64,000 bases of DNA from an uncultured Eubacteriales bacterium (GCA_959604355.1 CAUHAO010000005.1:24808-88807), one strand, 5' to 3'; numbered from the stretch's first letter, positions 50,792 to 59,964 are shown. Notes: generated from the sequence alone by a model not told the origin. Numbers and translations: made by a program.

Positions 50792-51262
50792 ATGAAATGT
50801 TCTAACTGCGGCGAAAACCTTCCCGAAGGCGCAAAATTCTGCACCAATTGCGGCGCAAAAGCAGAGGCTCAGCCCGTTGTCGAAATCCCGACCGTTGTTG
50901 AGATTCCCGCTGAAACACAAACTTCAGGGGTATACAGCGAACATACTGCTCCTGCTCCGAATTATTCCGTTTATCAGGAACCTGTGAAACAGGAAAGCAA
51001 TAAAGGCGGATTCGCAATAGCATCTTTTGTGCTTTCTCTTATAAGTCTTATACCCTGCTGCTTCCCCGTTTTGCAGATACTCGGATTGATATTCGGTATC
51101 ATCGGCATTAAATCAGACAAAAAAGGTCTCTCCATTGCAGGTATCATCATTTCCGTAATATCCGCAATCATCTCACTTATACTCCTTGTTTTATATGGCG
51201 CTCTCGTGGCTGCGAGCATCAACGAAGGATACTTTGAAGAAATCCCATATTTTTATAACTAA
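50792..51262 (+). CDS. Zinc-ribbon membrane protein (DUF4190-like)
   Basis: A 156-residue protein with an N-terminal zinc ribbon (KCSNCGENLPEGAKFCTNCG, residues 2-21), a polar linker of about 55 residues, and two membrane helices at about 75-145 with LGLIFGIIGIKSDKKGLSIAG between them, the DUF4190 pattern. Such proteins are common in Firmicutes with no defined function. It is transcribed with the Fur-family gene, which starts 2 nt after its stop, so metal-linked control is possible. Confidence 0.85.
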   Translation: MKCSNCGENLPEGAKFCTNCGAKAEAQPVVEIPTVVEIPAETQTSGVYSEHTAPAPNYSVYQEPVKQESNKGGFAIASFVLSLISLIPCCFPVLQILGLIFGIIGIKSDKKGLSIAGIIISVISAIISLILLVLYGALVAASINEGYFEEIPYFYN

Positions 51263-51264
51263 AT

Positions 51265-51693
51265 ATGCCCGGCACAGTTTATAAAACAAAGCAACGACAA
51301 GCGATACTCGACCTGCTCGATAAAAACACAGATTGCCATTTGACCGCGGATGAAATATTCGAAGCTTTGGCCAAAAAAAGCGTCCGTGTCAGCAGAACCA
51401 CGGTCTATCGCTATCTTGACATGCTCGTAAATGAAGGAGTTGTCAGAAAATTTGATCAAGGCAACGGCGAAAAATCCTGTTTTCAGATAGTTTCAGACAA
51501 AGGATGTCACGAACATTATCATTTGAAATGTACTGGATGCGGAAAACTTATTCACCTTGAATGCGAACTTGTAAAAGAATTGGAAAAACATATATCCGAA
51601 GAACATGGTTTCAAGATCGATCAAACCAGAACCGTGTTTTACGGATTATGCGAAAACTGTAAAAAGGAACCCGGAGAAAAAGACGATGCTTGA
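51265..51693 (+). CDS. Fur-family metalloregulator
   Basis: A 142-residue Fur/PerR/Zur-type repressor. The winged helix includes CHLTADEIFEAL and SRTTVYRYLDMLVNEGVV; the dimerisation half has the sensor region HEHYHLKCTGCGKLIHLEC and the second structural CxxC in CENCKK. Two CxxC pairs point to a structural zinc as in PerR and Zur. The sensed metal or peroxide cannot be assigned by eye. The gene overlaps the HD gene by 8 nt. Confidence 0.88.
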   Translation: MPGTVYKTKQRQAILDLLDKNTDCHLTADEIFEALAKKSVRVSRTTVYRYLDMLVNEGVVRKFDQGNGEKSCFQIVSDKGCHEHYHLKCTGCGKLIHLECELVKELEKHISEEHGFKIDQTRTVFYGLCENCKKEPGEKDDA

Positions 51694-52306
51694 GACCATA
51701 ACAAACGAAAAAGACCGTGCCGAAGCTGCGGCAAAACTGAAAGAAGAATATATTTCCCTGCTGCGTTCAACGGGTCGTGAAGGCATAGAGAAGCTCATAG
51801 ACTACCTCGACACCCGCACGGACTTTTTTACAGCTCCTGCCGCTGCAAAGTTCCATAATAATTTTGAAGGCGGTCTTCTCGAGCACAGCCTTAATGTCTA
51901 TAAAAACTATGTTGATCTCCTCGCTGTGAAAGGCGTTGAGATGGATAAAGACAGCATCATCATTTCCGCACTTCTGCACGACCTCTGCAAATGTAACTAT
52001 TACAAAAAAGAAGAACGTAACCGTAAAGTCAACGGCAAATGGGAAACTTACGAGACATGGAGCTATGTTAAAACTCCGAATATCCCCCTGCCCCATGCTC
52101 AGCGCTCCATAAGAATGATACGGAATTTCATTCCTCTGAAATTTTTGGAAGAACTCGTCATTTTCTATCACATGGGGCCTTTCGGCGGCGAAGACTACGA
52201 ATACAGAAATCTTCTGCAGTCTACCAACGAAAAATATCCCCAAACACTCCTGTTCTATATAGCGGACTTAATTTCGTCATACATGGATGAGACCATCGTC
52301 GAATAA
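51686..52306 (+). CDS. HD-domain phosphohydrolase-like protein
   Basis: A 206-residue protein with an HD motif: His67 (LLEHSLNVYKNYV) and His98-Asp99 (ISALLHDLCKCNYY), plus downstream His and Asp (HAQRSIRMI, FYIADLISS). Known relatives hydrolyse nucleotides or act as phosphodiesterases; the substrate here is unknown. The start at 51686, inside the Fur gene end, follows GGAG. Third gene of the operon with the zinc ribbon and Fur proteins. Confidence 0.8.
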   Translation: MLETITNEKDRAEAAAKLKEEYISLLRSTGREGIEKLIDYLDTRTDFFTAPAAAKFHNNFEGGLLEHSLNVYKNYVDLLAVKGVEMDKDSIIISALLHDLCKCNYYKKEERNRKVNGKWETYETWSYVKTPNIPLPHAQRSIRMIRNFIPLKFLEELVIFYHMGPFGGEDYEYRNLLQSTNEKYPQTLLFYIADLISSYMDETIVE

Positions 52307-52363
52307 TTGACACATTACGCCTTAGGTTTACAAATCTTTTACAATTTTTATTTGAAAAAGGGG

Positions 52364-52392
52364 TTGACAAATCGCCCTTTTTCGTGTATAAT
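52364..52392 (+). promoter_or_regulatory. Promoter of tRNA-Met - tRNA-Glu
   Basis: Consensus TTGACA (52364-52369) and TATAAT (52387-52392), 17-bp spacer, 32 nt before tRNA-Met. Confidence 0.92.
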
Positions 52393-52424
52393 ACAATAGC
52401 CGCTTGTGACAAGCTGCTTAATAC

Positions 52425-52501
52425 GGCGGAATAGCTCAGTTGGCTAGAGCATACGGTTCATACCCGTACGGTCGCCGGTTCAAATCCAGCTTCCGCTACC
52501 A
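52425..52501 (+). tRNA. tRNA-Met (anticodon CAT), elongator type
   Basis: Acceptor GGCGGAA/TTCCGCT, anticodon stem TACGG/CCGTA with loop TTCATAC, encoded CCA. The anticodon stem lacks the three G-C pairs of initiator tRNA, so elongator Met is favoured; tRNA-Ile2 with a modified CAT anticodon cannot be excluded by eye. Confidence 0.93.
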
Positions 52502-52505
52502 TCAC

Positions 52506-52580
52506 GGCCCGTTGGTCAAGTGGTTAAGACACGGCCCTTTCACGGCTGTAACAGCAGTTCGAGTCTGCTACGGGTCACCA
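52506..52580 (+). tRNA. tRNA-Glu (anticodon TTC)
   Basis: Acceptor GGCCCGT/ACGGGTC, anticodon stem CGGCC/GGCTG with loop CTTTCAC (anticodon TTC), GTTCGAGT T loop, encoded CCA. It is co-transcribed with tRNA-Met, 4 nt downstream. Confidence 0.96.
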
Positions 52581-52585
52581 AAAAA

Positions 52586-52614
52586 AAGCACTTGCTTAAA
52601 GCAAGTGCTTTTTT
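52586..52614 (+). terminator. Terminator of the tRNA-Met/Glu unit
   Basis: AAGCACTTGC and GCAAGTGCTT form a perfect 10-bp stem around TTAAA, then TTTT. Confidence 0.92.
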
Positions 52615-52645
52615 CATATCCAAAATTTTTTTTAAGGAGGATACG

Positions 52646-53764
52646 ATGAATATCTCGGGAATAGTTGCTGAATTCAACCCTTTCCATTCCGGACATGAGT
52701 ACCTCATCAGCAAGACGCGTGATAACGGCGCAGATGCGGTGATCGCGGTTATGAGCGGCAACTTTGTTCAAAGATGTGAACCTGCTTTTTTTGAAAAGCA
52801 CTGCAGGGCAAACGCTGCCGTAAAAAACGGCGTTGATCTCGTCATAGAACTCCCCTTCCGATACGCAGTCGGTTCCGCAGAAAAATTCGCCGCCGGAGCT
52901 GTTGATCTTCTTTGCGAATGCGGTATTGACACGCTCGCTTTCGGAAGTGAATGCGGAAACGTCCCTCTTCTTGAAAAAACCGCCGAAACTATCATTGAAA
53001 CAGACGGCAGTAAAGAGCTTAAAGCCCAACTTGCCACAGGAATATCATTTGCTTCGGCACGCAGAAACATTCTCGCCGCAAGAGGAATAGCATTAGATAC
53101 GCCAAACGATATTCTTGCGACGGAGTATATAAAAGCATTAAAGAAAAACGGTAAAGATATAGCTCTTTTTACAGTAAAAAGAACAGATGATTATAACGAA
53201 TCCGCGAGCGCAATACGCGAGAGAATACTTTCCGGAAAAACGGAGGACCTTTCGCAGGAGTTTATCGACATGATAAACCTCGGATACGCACCCGCAAAAG
53301 CCGAAAATATCGAAAAGATCATCCTCGCGTTCTTGCGCAACGCACAACCGTCGGATTTTGAAAATATCTACGGCATAAACACCGCCGAAGGAGTAGATAA
53401 ACGCATAATCCAAGCGTCAAAAGCAGCGACTCTCGAAGGAGTCTATGCCGCGGTAAAATCGAAAAGGATCGCTTTTTCCGCTGTAAAAAGAGCGATTTTG
53501 TCTGCGTATTTCAGACTTCGTCCGTCTAACGCAAAACCTCCGTACATACATGTTCTTGCAGCAAATGAGACGGGTAAAAAACTTCTGAAAAAGATTGCCT
53601 CAATGACGTCTCTTCCTGTAGTCGCAAACCTTGCGGATCTGAGAAATGTTCCGGGATGCGCGGAATTTACGGACGAAGAACGCAGAGCAACAGATCTTTT
53701 CAATCTCGCGCTTCCGAAAGTTAGGCCAGGAATGACTGAATTTACGGATAAAATATCTTTCTGA
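52646..53764 (+). CDS. tmcAL: tRNA(Met) cytidine acetate ligase
   Basis: TmcAL (YlbM) makes N4-acetylcytidine at the wobble C34 of elongator tRNA-Met from acetate and ATP. The 372 residues begin MNISGIVAEFNPFHSGHEYL, with the nucleotidyltransferase HxGH motif at 14-17, followed by AVMSGNFVQRCEPAFF and GVDLVIELPF, and a helical C-terminal tRNA-binding part. The ATG at 52646 has TTAAGGAGG. It lies 145 bp after the tRNA-Met gene and points the same way, with the tRNA terminator between. Confidence 0.93.
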   Translation: MNISGIVAEFNPFHSGHEYLISKTRDNGADAVIAVMSGNFVQRCEPAFFEKHCRANAAVKNGVDLVIELPFRYAVGSAEKFAAGAVDLLCECGIDTLAFGSECGNVPLLEKTAETIIETDGSKELKAQLATGISFASARRNILAARGIALDTPNDILATEYIKALKKNGKDIALFTVKRTDDYNESASAIRERILSGKTEDLSQEFIDMINLGYAPAKAENIEKIILAFLRNAQPSDFENIYGINTAEGVDKRIIQASKAATLEGVYAAVKSKRIAFSAVKRAILSAYFRLRPSNAKPPYIHVLAANETGKKLLKKIASMTSLPVVANLADLRNVPGCAEFTDEERRATDLFNLALPKVRPGMTEFTDKISF

Positions 53765-53801
53765 AAATATCTCGTCAAACCGACTTTTTACATTCAGAAT
53801 A

Positions 53802-53830
53802 TTGACATATGTGGGAAAATATGTTATACT
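53802..53830 (+). promoter_or_regulatory. Promoter upstream of the mutarotase-like gene and pyrH operon
   Basis: TTGACA (53802-53807) and TATACT (53825-53830), 17-bp spacer ending TGT. It is the nearest strong promoter for the pyrH-frr-uppS series. Confidence 0.88.
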
Positions 53831-53872
53831 TAATGTAAATAGAATACATACTATACTATATTGAGGTGCTAT

Positions 53873-54805
53873 ATGGATTGCAAAGAAATCACTTACAAGA
53901 ATTACGGAAAATGTCTTCAGATGACTAACGGCACGATTGATGTCGTCGTCACTCTCGACCTTGGTCCCAGAATAATCCGTTACGGTTTCTGCGGCAGGGA
54001 GAATGTACTTTGCGAAGATCTTGACCGTGAATCTTATTACGATAAAGCGGATCTTAAAGAAATGTTCGGCGAAAATGCCGTATGGTATAACTACGGCGGC
54101 CACAGACTTTGGATAAGCCCTGAAACTACCGAAACATATTACCCTGACAATAACCCCGTTGACTATGAGATCGCAGACGGAGAAAACAGCGTCTATTTCT
54201 CATGCGACGTACAGGAACAGACGGGGCTGCAGTTTACTACTGTCGTCACGCTCGAAGACGAAGGCGCGGATGTCAAAGTTACGCATTTCATCACCAATTG
54301 CAGCGGCGAAACTCTTAAATTTGCGCCCTGGGCTATTACAGTTCTTGCAAGGGGCGGTGTTGAGATAATTCCTTGGAACGATACCGAAACGGGGCTCCTC
54401 CCCAACAGAACCCTCAGAGCATGGCCCTATACCGATTTCGCCGATCACAGACTCAACATTGGCAGTAAATTCGTCACGCTCACTTCCGACACCACCGATC
54501 AGGCTATAAAACTCGGCTTTGACCTTGAAAAGGGCACCGTCGCTTATATAAACAACAATACTATGTTCGTCAAGACATTCCGCCATTACGCAGGTTCCGA
54601 ATACCCGGACAACGGCTGCTCTCTTGAAACCTACACCGGAAAAGTATTCCTCGAATGCGAGACACTGGGCGAATACGGAAATAAACCCGACGGAAGTACT
54701 GTTTCCCACACCGAAAACTGGACCCTCTTCGACAATGTTTCTCTTAAAGACCCCAAGGACGAAAAAGAGATCGCGAAGATTTTTGACGAATACGATCTTC
54801 TTTGA
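53873..54805 (+). CDS. Conserved protein with a galactose-mutarotase-like fold
   Basis: A 310-residue all-beta protein that I cannot assign to a characterised enzyme. Strand-rich sequence with DLGPRIIRYG near the N terminus, GGHRLWISPE, VTLEDEGADVKVTHFITN and LAPWAITVLARGG-like FAPWAITVLARGG recalls aldose 1-epimerase-like (DUF4380-type) proteins that bind carbohydrates; GGHRLW is the typical mid-domain His site. The ATG at 53873 follows GAGGTG; an upstream TTG start would overlap it. It ends 29 nt before pyrH. Confidence 0.6.
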   Translation: MDCKEITYKNYGKCLQMTNGTIDVVVTLDLGPRIIRYGFCGRENVLCEDLDRESYYDKADLKEMFGENAVWYNYGGHRLWISPETTETYYPDNNPVDYEIADGENSVYFSCDVQEQTGLQFTTVVTLEDEGADVKVTHFITNCSGETLKFAPWAITVLARGGVEIIPWNDTETGLLPNRTLRAWPYTDFADHRLNIGSKFVTLTSDTTDQAIKLGFDLEKGTVAYINNNTMFVKTFRHYAGSEYPDNGCSLETYTGKVFLECETLGEYGNKPDGSTVSHTENWTLFDNVSLKDPKDEKEIAKIFDEYDLL

Positions 54806-54834
54806 TCGCATCTCCGCTCTGAAAGGAAACAGAC

Positions 54835-55545
54835 ATGAGCCAAGTGAAGTATAAACGTATTCTTATAAAAATCAGCGGTGAAGCTCTCGCCGGTGAAGGC
54901 CGGTATGGCATAGACTTTGAAAATACCGAGACTATATGCCGGAAGATAAAAGAATGCCTTGATATGGGTGTTCAGATAGCCATTGTTGTAGGTGCAGGCA
55001 ATTTCTGGCGCGGCAGAAACGGTACCAATCTCGACCGCACACGCGCTGACCACATGGGGATGCTTGCGACAGTCATGAACAGTATCGCGCTGAAAGATAC
55101 TTTTGAACAGATTGGCGTCGACGCCCGTGTGCTTACAGCCGTGGAAATGAAGCAGTTTGCAGAAGTATATACGCGAGACGCCGCAGTGTCCTATCTCGAA
55201 TCCGGAAAAGTGGTCATATTCGGTTGCGGAACCGGCAACCCATTCTTTACCACAGATACTGCCGCCGTGCTGCGCGCGGTTGAGATAAATGCCGATATTG
55301 CGCTGTTTGCAAAGAACATTGACGGAGTCTATTCTGCGGATCCCCGTATCGACCCCAATGCCGTTAAATACGACAGTATTTCTTACGCGGATATCCTTTC
55401 AAATCAACTCACTGTCATAGACACAGCGGCTACCGCTCTCTGTAAAGATAATGACTTAAATGTCCTGCTTTTCTATCTCGGAAACGGTGACAACATTGTC
55501 AGGGCTGTCAAGGGCGAAAAAATGGGAACAATAATCAAGAAATAA
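54835..55545 (+). CDS. pyrH: Uridylate kinase
   Basis: Phosphorylates UMP to UDP; an amino-acid-kinase-fold homohexamer, often GTP-activated. The 236 residues show ILIKISGEALAGEG at 10-23, VVGAGNFWRGRNG, DHMGMLATVMN, GTGNPFFTTDTAA, KNIDGVYSADPR and KDNDLNVLLF, all conserved. It opens the pyrH-frr-uppS-cdsA-dxr-rseP-ispG series common in Firmicutes; rpsB and tsf, which often precede it, are absent. Confidence 0.97.
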   Translation: MSQVKYKRILIKISGEALAGEGRYGIDFENTETICRKIKECLDMGVQIAIVVGAGNFWRGRNGTNLDRTRADHMGMLATVMNSIALKDTFEQIGVDARVLTAVEMKQFAEVYTRDAAVSYLESGKVVIFGCGTGNPFFTTDTAAVLRAVEINADIALFAKNIDGVYSADPRIDPNAVKYDSISYADILSNQLTVIDTAATALCKDNDLNVLLFYLGNGDNIVRAVKGEKMGTIIKK

Positions 55546-55572
55546 CTTCAACTTGAAAAGGAGATGCTTAAG

Positions 55573-56127
55573 ATGAAACCTCAGTACAAGGAAATACAGG
55601 AAAAAATGGATAAAACCATTGCAGCGCTTGAAAATGAATACCAATCCATAAGAGCAAACAGAGCAAATCCCGCAGTTCTCGACAAGCTTTCAGTTGACTA
55701 CTACGGAGCAATGACAAAGATCAACCAACTTGCAAGCGTATCCGTTCAAGGTGCAAGCACTCTTGTCATTCAGCCGTACGACGCATCCATACTCAAAAAG
55801 ATTGAAAAAGAGATTCAGGCATCCGACATCGGCATAAATCCGATGAATGACGGTAAAGTAATCCGTCTCACCTTCCCTCCGCTTACAGAGGAAAGAAGAA
55901 AGGATATCTGCAAATCCATAGCTAAAATGTGCGAAGATTCAAAAGTCGCGATCCGCTCTATACGCAGAGACGCACTCGAAAAATTCAAAGCTCGTAAAAA
56001 AGCAAGTGAAATCACCGAAGACGATCTTAAGATAGCGGAAAAAGATATCCAGGACGCTACCGACAAATATTGCAAGGATATTGAAGAAATGTCCAAGAAA
56101 AAAGAAGCGGAGATCATGGAGATCTGA
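55573..56127 (+). CDS. frr: Ribosome recycling factor
   Basis: RRF splits post-termination ribosomes with EF-G. The 184-residue protein shows the two-domain signature: helical domain (MDKTIAALENEYQSIRANRA near the start) and a small beta domain with VDYYGAMTKINQLASVS, LVIQPYD, and RLTFPPLTEERRKDI. An ATG three codons upstream abuts AAAGGAG, so the ATG at 55573 is preferred at 9-nt spacing. It is followed by uppS with a shared base. Confidence 0.96.
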   Translation: MKPQYKEIQEKMDKTIAALENEYQSIRANRANPAVLDKLSVDYYGAMTKINQLASVSVQGASTLVIQPYDASILKKIEKEIQASDIGINPMNDGKVIRLTFPPLTEERRKDICKSIAKMCEDSKVAIRSIRRDALEKFKARKKASEITEDDLKIAEKDIQDATDKYCKDIEEMSKKKEAEIMEI

Positions 56128-56867
56128 TGGCATTGTTATTATCAAAAAAAGACAATAATTCGACCTTACCCGTCCATATTGCTTTCATTATGGACGGGAA
56201 CGGTCGTTGGGCAAAAGCAAAAGGTCTCCCCCGGACCGCAGGTCATGATGCAGGAACAAGATCACTCGAAAGAATAATCGAATATTGCTACAAAAGAAAT
56301 ATACAGTATATCACGTTCTACGCTTTTTCGACCGAGAACTGGTCAAGACCTAAACCCGAGGTCGACCATTTGATGGGTCTTTTTTCAAAGTATTTAGACA
56401 AACTCATAAATAAAATAAATTCAAATTCTCCGGGAATATATCAGGATACAGTCCTGCGTTTTCTCGGAGACGTATCGGTTTTATCCCCGGAAATACAGAA
56501 AAAGATTGACTTTCTTCAAACCAGGTCTGCACAGCAAGACCACCGTCTGCATCTGAATATTGCTGTAAATTACGGCGGCAGAGCGGAAATAGTTACCGCT
56601 GTAAACAAATATATTTCACACTATCACGGAAAACTCATTACCGAAAAAGATATTTCGAAAAATCTCTATACGCATGACTACCCCGACCCCGATCTTATAA
56701 TCAGGACAGCGGGCGAAGTCAGAATATCGAATTTTCTGCTCTGGCAAGCAGCGTACGCTGAATACTATGCCGCGGATGTATGCTGGCCGGATTTCACTCC
56801 CGATGAACTTGAAAAAGCCATTAAGGCATATTCTCTCAGAGAACGAAGATTCGGCGGATTAAAATAA
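56127..56867 (+). CDS. uppS: Isoprenyl (undecaprenyl) diphosphate synthase
   Basis: A cis-prenyltransferase making the lipid carrier precursor for cell-wall synthesis. The 246 residues contain IMDGNGRWAKAKGLPR with the catalytic Asp at 23, FYAFSTENWSRPK, NIAVNYGGRAEI, and the C-terminal DLIIRTAGEVRISNFLLWQ, where the usual TSGE is TAGE. It overlaps frr by one base and precedes cdsA by 16 nt. Confidence 0.95.
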   Translation: MALLLSKKDNNSTLPVHIAFIMDGNGRWAKAKGLPRTAGHDAGTRSLERIIEYCYKRNIQYITFYAFSTENWSRPKPEVDHLMGLFSKYLDKLINKINSNSPGIYQDTVLRFLGDVSVLSPEIQKKIDFLQTRSAQQDHRLHLNIAVNYGGRAEIVTAVNKYISHYHGKLITEKDISKNLYTHDYPDPDLIIRTAGEVRISNFLLWQAAYAEYYAADVCWPDFTPDELEKAIKAYSLRERRFGGLK

Positions 56868-56883
56868 AAAGGCTCGAGGTCGT

Positions 56884-57735
56884 ATGAAAACCAGACTTAT
56901 TTCAGGCGCAATACTTATTCTTATCACTGTTGCAATAACCCTCGCTTCTGCTATACCGTTTATACTTAACGCCTCTGTTTCGGTTTTGAGTATTATGGCT
57001 GTACTTGAAGTTCTATCCGTTTCAAAATATCAGGAAAAGGCGCTCAAGATTCCTTCGGCCTGCTTTGCCGCAGCCGTCCCGTTTCTGCCCAAGATATCCG
57101 AACTCGTTTCCGATAAAGTCGGTTTTTTAACGACTCCGAATTTGATCTTCGCGGCAATATTTATATACGTTGTCACCCTTTTTTGCATTCTTATGTTTTC
57201 ACAGAGCAAATGCAGCCTTGAACATATGGGATTTGTGATTCTCATAACACTCATAATTTCCTCTTTCTTTTCATCGGCAATACTCCTCAACATGTATGAA
57301 AACGGAATACTGTATATCGTTCTCCTGCTTGTATGCGCATGGGGTGCGGATTGCGGCGGATATGTTTTCGGTTGCCTTTTCGGCAGGAAAAAATTCGTTC
57401 CCGTCATAAGTCCCAAAAAGACCTGGGCAGGCGTTATCGGATGCCTCGCAACAGCGCTGAGCCTTGCGCTTATAACGGGATACGCAGTCTCAACGATTTC
57501 AACAACAATAACAGTAAATTATATATCTCTTGCTCTTTGCGGAATTTTCGGCGCAATATTCTCGATAATCGGAGATCTTTCTGCTTCTTTCATCAAACGC
57601 TGCTTCGGCGTTAAAGATTTCGGAAGTCTGATTCCCGGTCACGGCGGTATTATGGACCGATTTGACTCTGTACTTTTTGCATCCCCGGTGATTTACTTTA
57701 TAATCACAGCCATACCCGCTTTTATTAATAAATGA
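56884..57735 (+). CDS. cdsA: Phosphatidate cytidylyltransferase
   Basis: Makes CDP-diacylglycerol for phospholipid synthesis. A 283-residue membrane protein with about eight hydrophobic segments. The family signature near the C terminus reads SFIKRCFGVKDFGSLIPGHG followed by GIMDRFDS, and KFVPVISPKKTWAG precedes it. Good fit in length and place between uppS and dxr. Confidence 0.95.
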   Translation: MKTRLISGAILILITVAITLASAIPFILNASVSVLSIMAVLEVLSVSKYQEKALKIPSACFAAAVPFLPKISELVSDKVGFLTTPNLIFAAIFIYVVTLFCILMFSQSKCSLEHMGFVILITLIISSFFSSAILLNMYENGILYIVLLLVCAWGADCGGYVFGCLFGRKKFVPVISPKKTWAGVIGCLATALSLALITGYAVSTISTTITVNYISLALCGIFGAIFSIIGDLSASFIKRCFGVKDFGSLIPGHGGIMDRFDSVLFASPVIYFIITAIPAFINK

Positions 57736-57742
57736 GGTTAAA

Positions 57743-58912
57743 ATGAAAAAACTTATAATTCTCGGATCTACAGGCTCGATAGGAACACAAGCGCTTGACT
57801 GTGTTGCTATGCACCACGAATTATTTAAGGTCACCGCGATATCGGTCGGTAAAAATATTGATCTTGCGGAAAAACAGATTCGAGCTTTTGCCCCCGATTT
57901 CGCCGCTGTTGCAGACGAGGAAAAAGCAATAATACTTTCTGAACGCGTATCAGACCTTCCCGTAAAAGTATTTGCAGGCTCCGAAGGCATACTCCGGCTG
58001 CTTGACGAAGCTGAATGTGATATAGTTCTTAACGGAATTGTCGGAATGGCCGGAATGATGTCGACATATAAAGCCGTAAACAAAGGCATGACTGTTGCGC
58101 TCGCAAATAAAGAAAGTCTTGTCGTAGCGGGCAGCATTATAATGAAAGACGCTGCTAAACACAACGCGCATATAATCCCCGTTGACAGTGAGCATTCCGC
58201 GATATTCCAGTCTCTGAACGGTATCGTTCCGACAAAAGATGACCTTTCTGAAGAAACAAAATCCCGCAAGCTGAAAAAAATAATACTAACGGCTTCCGGC
58301 GGAGCATTTTTCGGTCTTTCAGAAAAAGAATTGAAACACATGCGCCCGCAGGACGCTCTCAATCATCCGAATTGGAATATGGGCTCGAAAATAACGGTAG
58401 ATTGCGCTACAATGTTTAACAAGGGTTTTGAGATAATCGAAGCAATGCATATTTTCGGGCTGCCTTTGGATAAGATAGAAGTGGTAATTCACAGAGAAAG
58501 CGTCATACACTCTATGATAGAATTTTGCGATAATTCAGTGATCGCACAACTTGCATTGCCGGATATGCGCACAGCAATACAATACGCGCTGACATACCCC
58601 GAAAGAGAACCCTCTCCTGTCGGTGAACTCGATTTCGCTAAAATTGCAAAACTTTCATTCTATGATCCGGATGCAAGATCAAAGAGAGCGATGGATATTT
58701 GCAGAGATGCGCAAAAGTGCGGCGGCACAATGACGGCCGTACTCAACGCGGCAAATGAATGCGCTGTAAAGGAATTCCTTAACGGAGAGATTTCTTTTAC
58801 GGATATAACCGACAAAGTAGAATCCGCTCTCGAACGTCACTGCATCATCTCCCGCCCGACAATAGATCAGATCATATCTGCGGACGCGGAAACACGAGCG
58901 TATTTCAGATAA
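57743..58912 (+). CDS. dxr: 1-deoxy-D-xylulose 5-phosphate reductoisomerase
   Basis: The second MEP-pathway enzyme; NADPH- and metal-dependent. The 389 residues begin KKLIILGSTGSIGTQALD (NADPH site), with ANKESLVVAG, VDSEHSAIFQSL (metal-binding Asp and Glu), ILTASGGAFFG, HPNWNMGSKITVD and MNKGFE-like FNKGFEIIEA. The organism therefore makes isoprenoids by the MEP route, which agrees with ispG in the same operon. Confidence 0.97.
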   Translation: MKKLIILGSTGSIGTQALDCVAMHHELFKVTAISVGKNIDLAEKQIRAFAPDFAAVADEEKAIILSERVSDLPVKVFAGSEGILRLLDEAECDIVLNGIVGMAGMMSTYKAVNKGMTVALANKESLVVAGSIIMKDAAKHNAHIIPVDSEHSAIFQSLNGIVPTKDDLSEETKSRKLKKIILTASGGAFFGLSEKELKHMRPQDALNHPNWNMGSKITVDCATMFNKGFEIIEAMHIFGLPLDKIEVVIHRESVIHSMIEFCDNSVIAQLALPDMRTAIQYALTYPEREPSPVGELDFAKIAKLSFYDPDARSKRAMDICRDAQKCGGTMTAVLNAANECAVKEFLNGEISFTDITDKVESALERHCIISRPTIDQIISADAETRAYFR

Positions 58913-58929
58913 TCTAAGGAGGCATGCCG

Positions 58930-59955
58930 ATGGGCGTAGTTTTACAGATATTATACACACTTCTCGTATTCGGTTTTCTTATTTTCATACATGAATTCGG
59001 ACACTTCTTCACTGCAAAACTTTTCAGGGTTAAGGTCAACGAATTCGCTATCGGCATGGGACCTGCAATACTGAAAAAGCAATACGGTGACACGACGTAC
59101 GCTTTACGCCTTTTTCCTATAGGCGGATTCGTACAAATGGAAGGCGAAGATGACGAGAGCGCAGATCCGAACTCTTTCACCAAAAAACCTGCGTGGCAAA
59201 GATTCATTATAGTCGCTGCGGGTGCGGCGATGAACGTCATTTTCGGATTGATATTTACCGCGATCATCGTTTGCAACGCGCAGCTGAAATCGTGCACTGT
59301 CTCTGAGTTTTATCAAGGCGCAACATCTTCCGGATACGGCATTCAGGTCGGCGACACTATAACAAAAATCGGCACAAAAAACATCCATACTTATATGGAT
59401 ATACAGTCGGCTTTTTCGATGTCTTACGGAAAGGAATCGCTCGACGTGACGGTTTTACGCGACGGGAAGAAAATCGTAATTGAAGATGTTGTATTTCCCA
59501 AGGGAGATATAGAAGGGCTTACGATATCCCTGCGAGACTTTGAACTCAGTGATGAAGAAAAAAACTTTATAACCATCTCCCGCCACACCCTCGGGACGAC
59601 CGTATCCTTCGTAACGATGACTTACGACACGCTTGCAGATATTGTCACAGGAAATATATCCGTCAAGTACGTCTCCGGGCCGATAGGAACGTCTGCTGTT
59701 ATAGCCGAGGCTGCAAGCGCGGGCTTACTTTCAATAATATACCTCATGGCTCTGCTTTCAATAAATCTCGCGGTAGTCAATGTTCTTCCCCTCCCCGCGC
59801 TTGATGGCGGCCGCCTCTTCTTTATAATTATCGAAATGATAATCCGCAAACCCGTACCCAAAAAAGTAGAAGCAACGATACATTTTGTAGGAATGATGAT
59901 TCTTTTTGCATTCACGATTTTCATTGCTTTGAAAGATATTATTTTTATTTTGTAA
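58930..59955 (+). CDS. rseP: Site-2 intramembrane metalloprotease RseP-like
   Basis: A 341-residue M50 protease that cleaves membrane anchors of anti-sigma factors or signal-peptide remnants. The zinc motif HEFGH is at 21-25 in the first membrane helix; a PDZ domain occupies about 110-190 (GIQVGDTITKIGTKNIHTY); the second zinc ligand is in NVLPLPALDGGR near residue 290; about four helices in all. Two ATGs lie at 58924 and 58930; the second is at better distance from AAGGAGG. It lies in the canonical dxr-rseP-ispG order. Confidence 0.94.
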   Translation: MGVVLQILYTLLVFGFLIFIHEFGHFFTAKLFRVKVNEFAIGMGPAILKKQYGDTTYALRLFPIGGFVQMEGEDDESADPNSFTKKPAWQRFIIVAAGAAMNVIFGLIFTAIIVCNAQLKSCTVSEFYQGATSSGYGIQVGDTITKIGTKNIHTYMDIQSAFSMSYGKESLDVTVLRDGKKIVIEDVVFPKGDIEGLTISLRDFELSDEEKNFITISRHTLGTTVSFVTMTYDTLADIVTGNISVKYVSGPIGTSAVIAEAASAGLLSIIYLMALLSINLAVVNVLPLPALDGGRLFFIIIEMIIRKPVPKKVEATIHFVGMMILFAFTIFIALKDIIFIL

Positions 59956-59964
59956 AATAACGGT

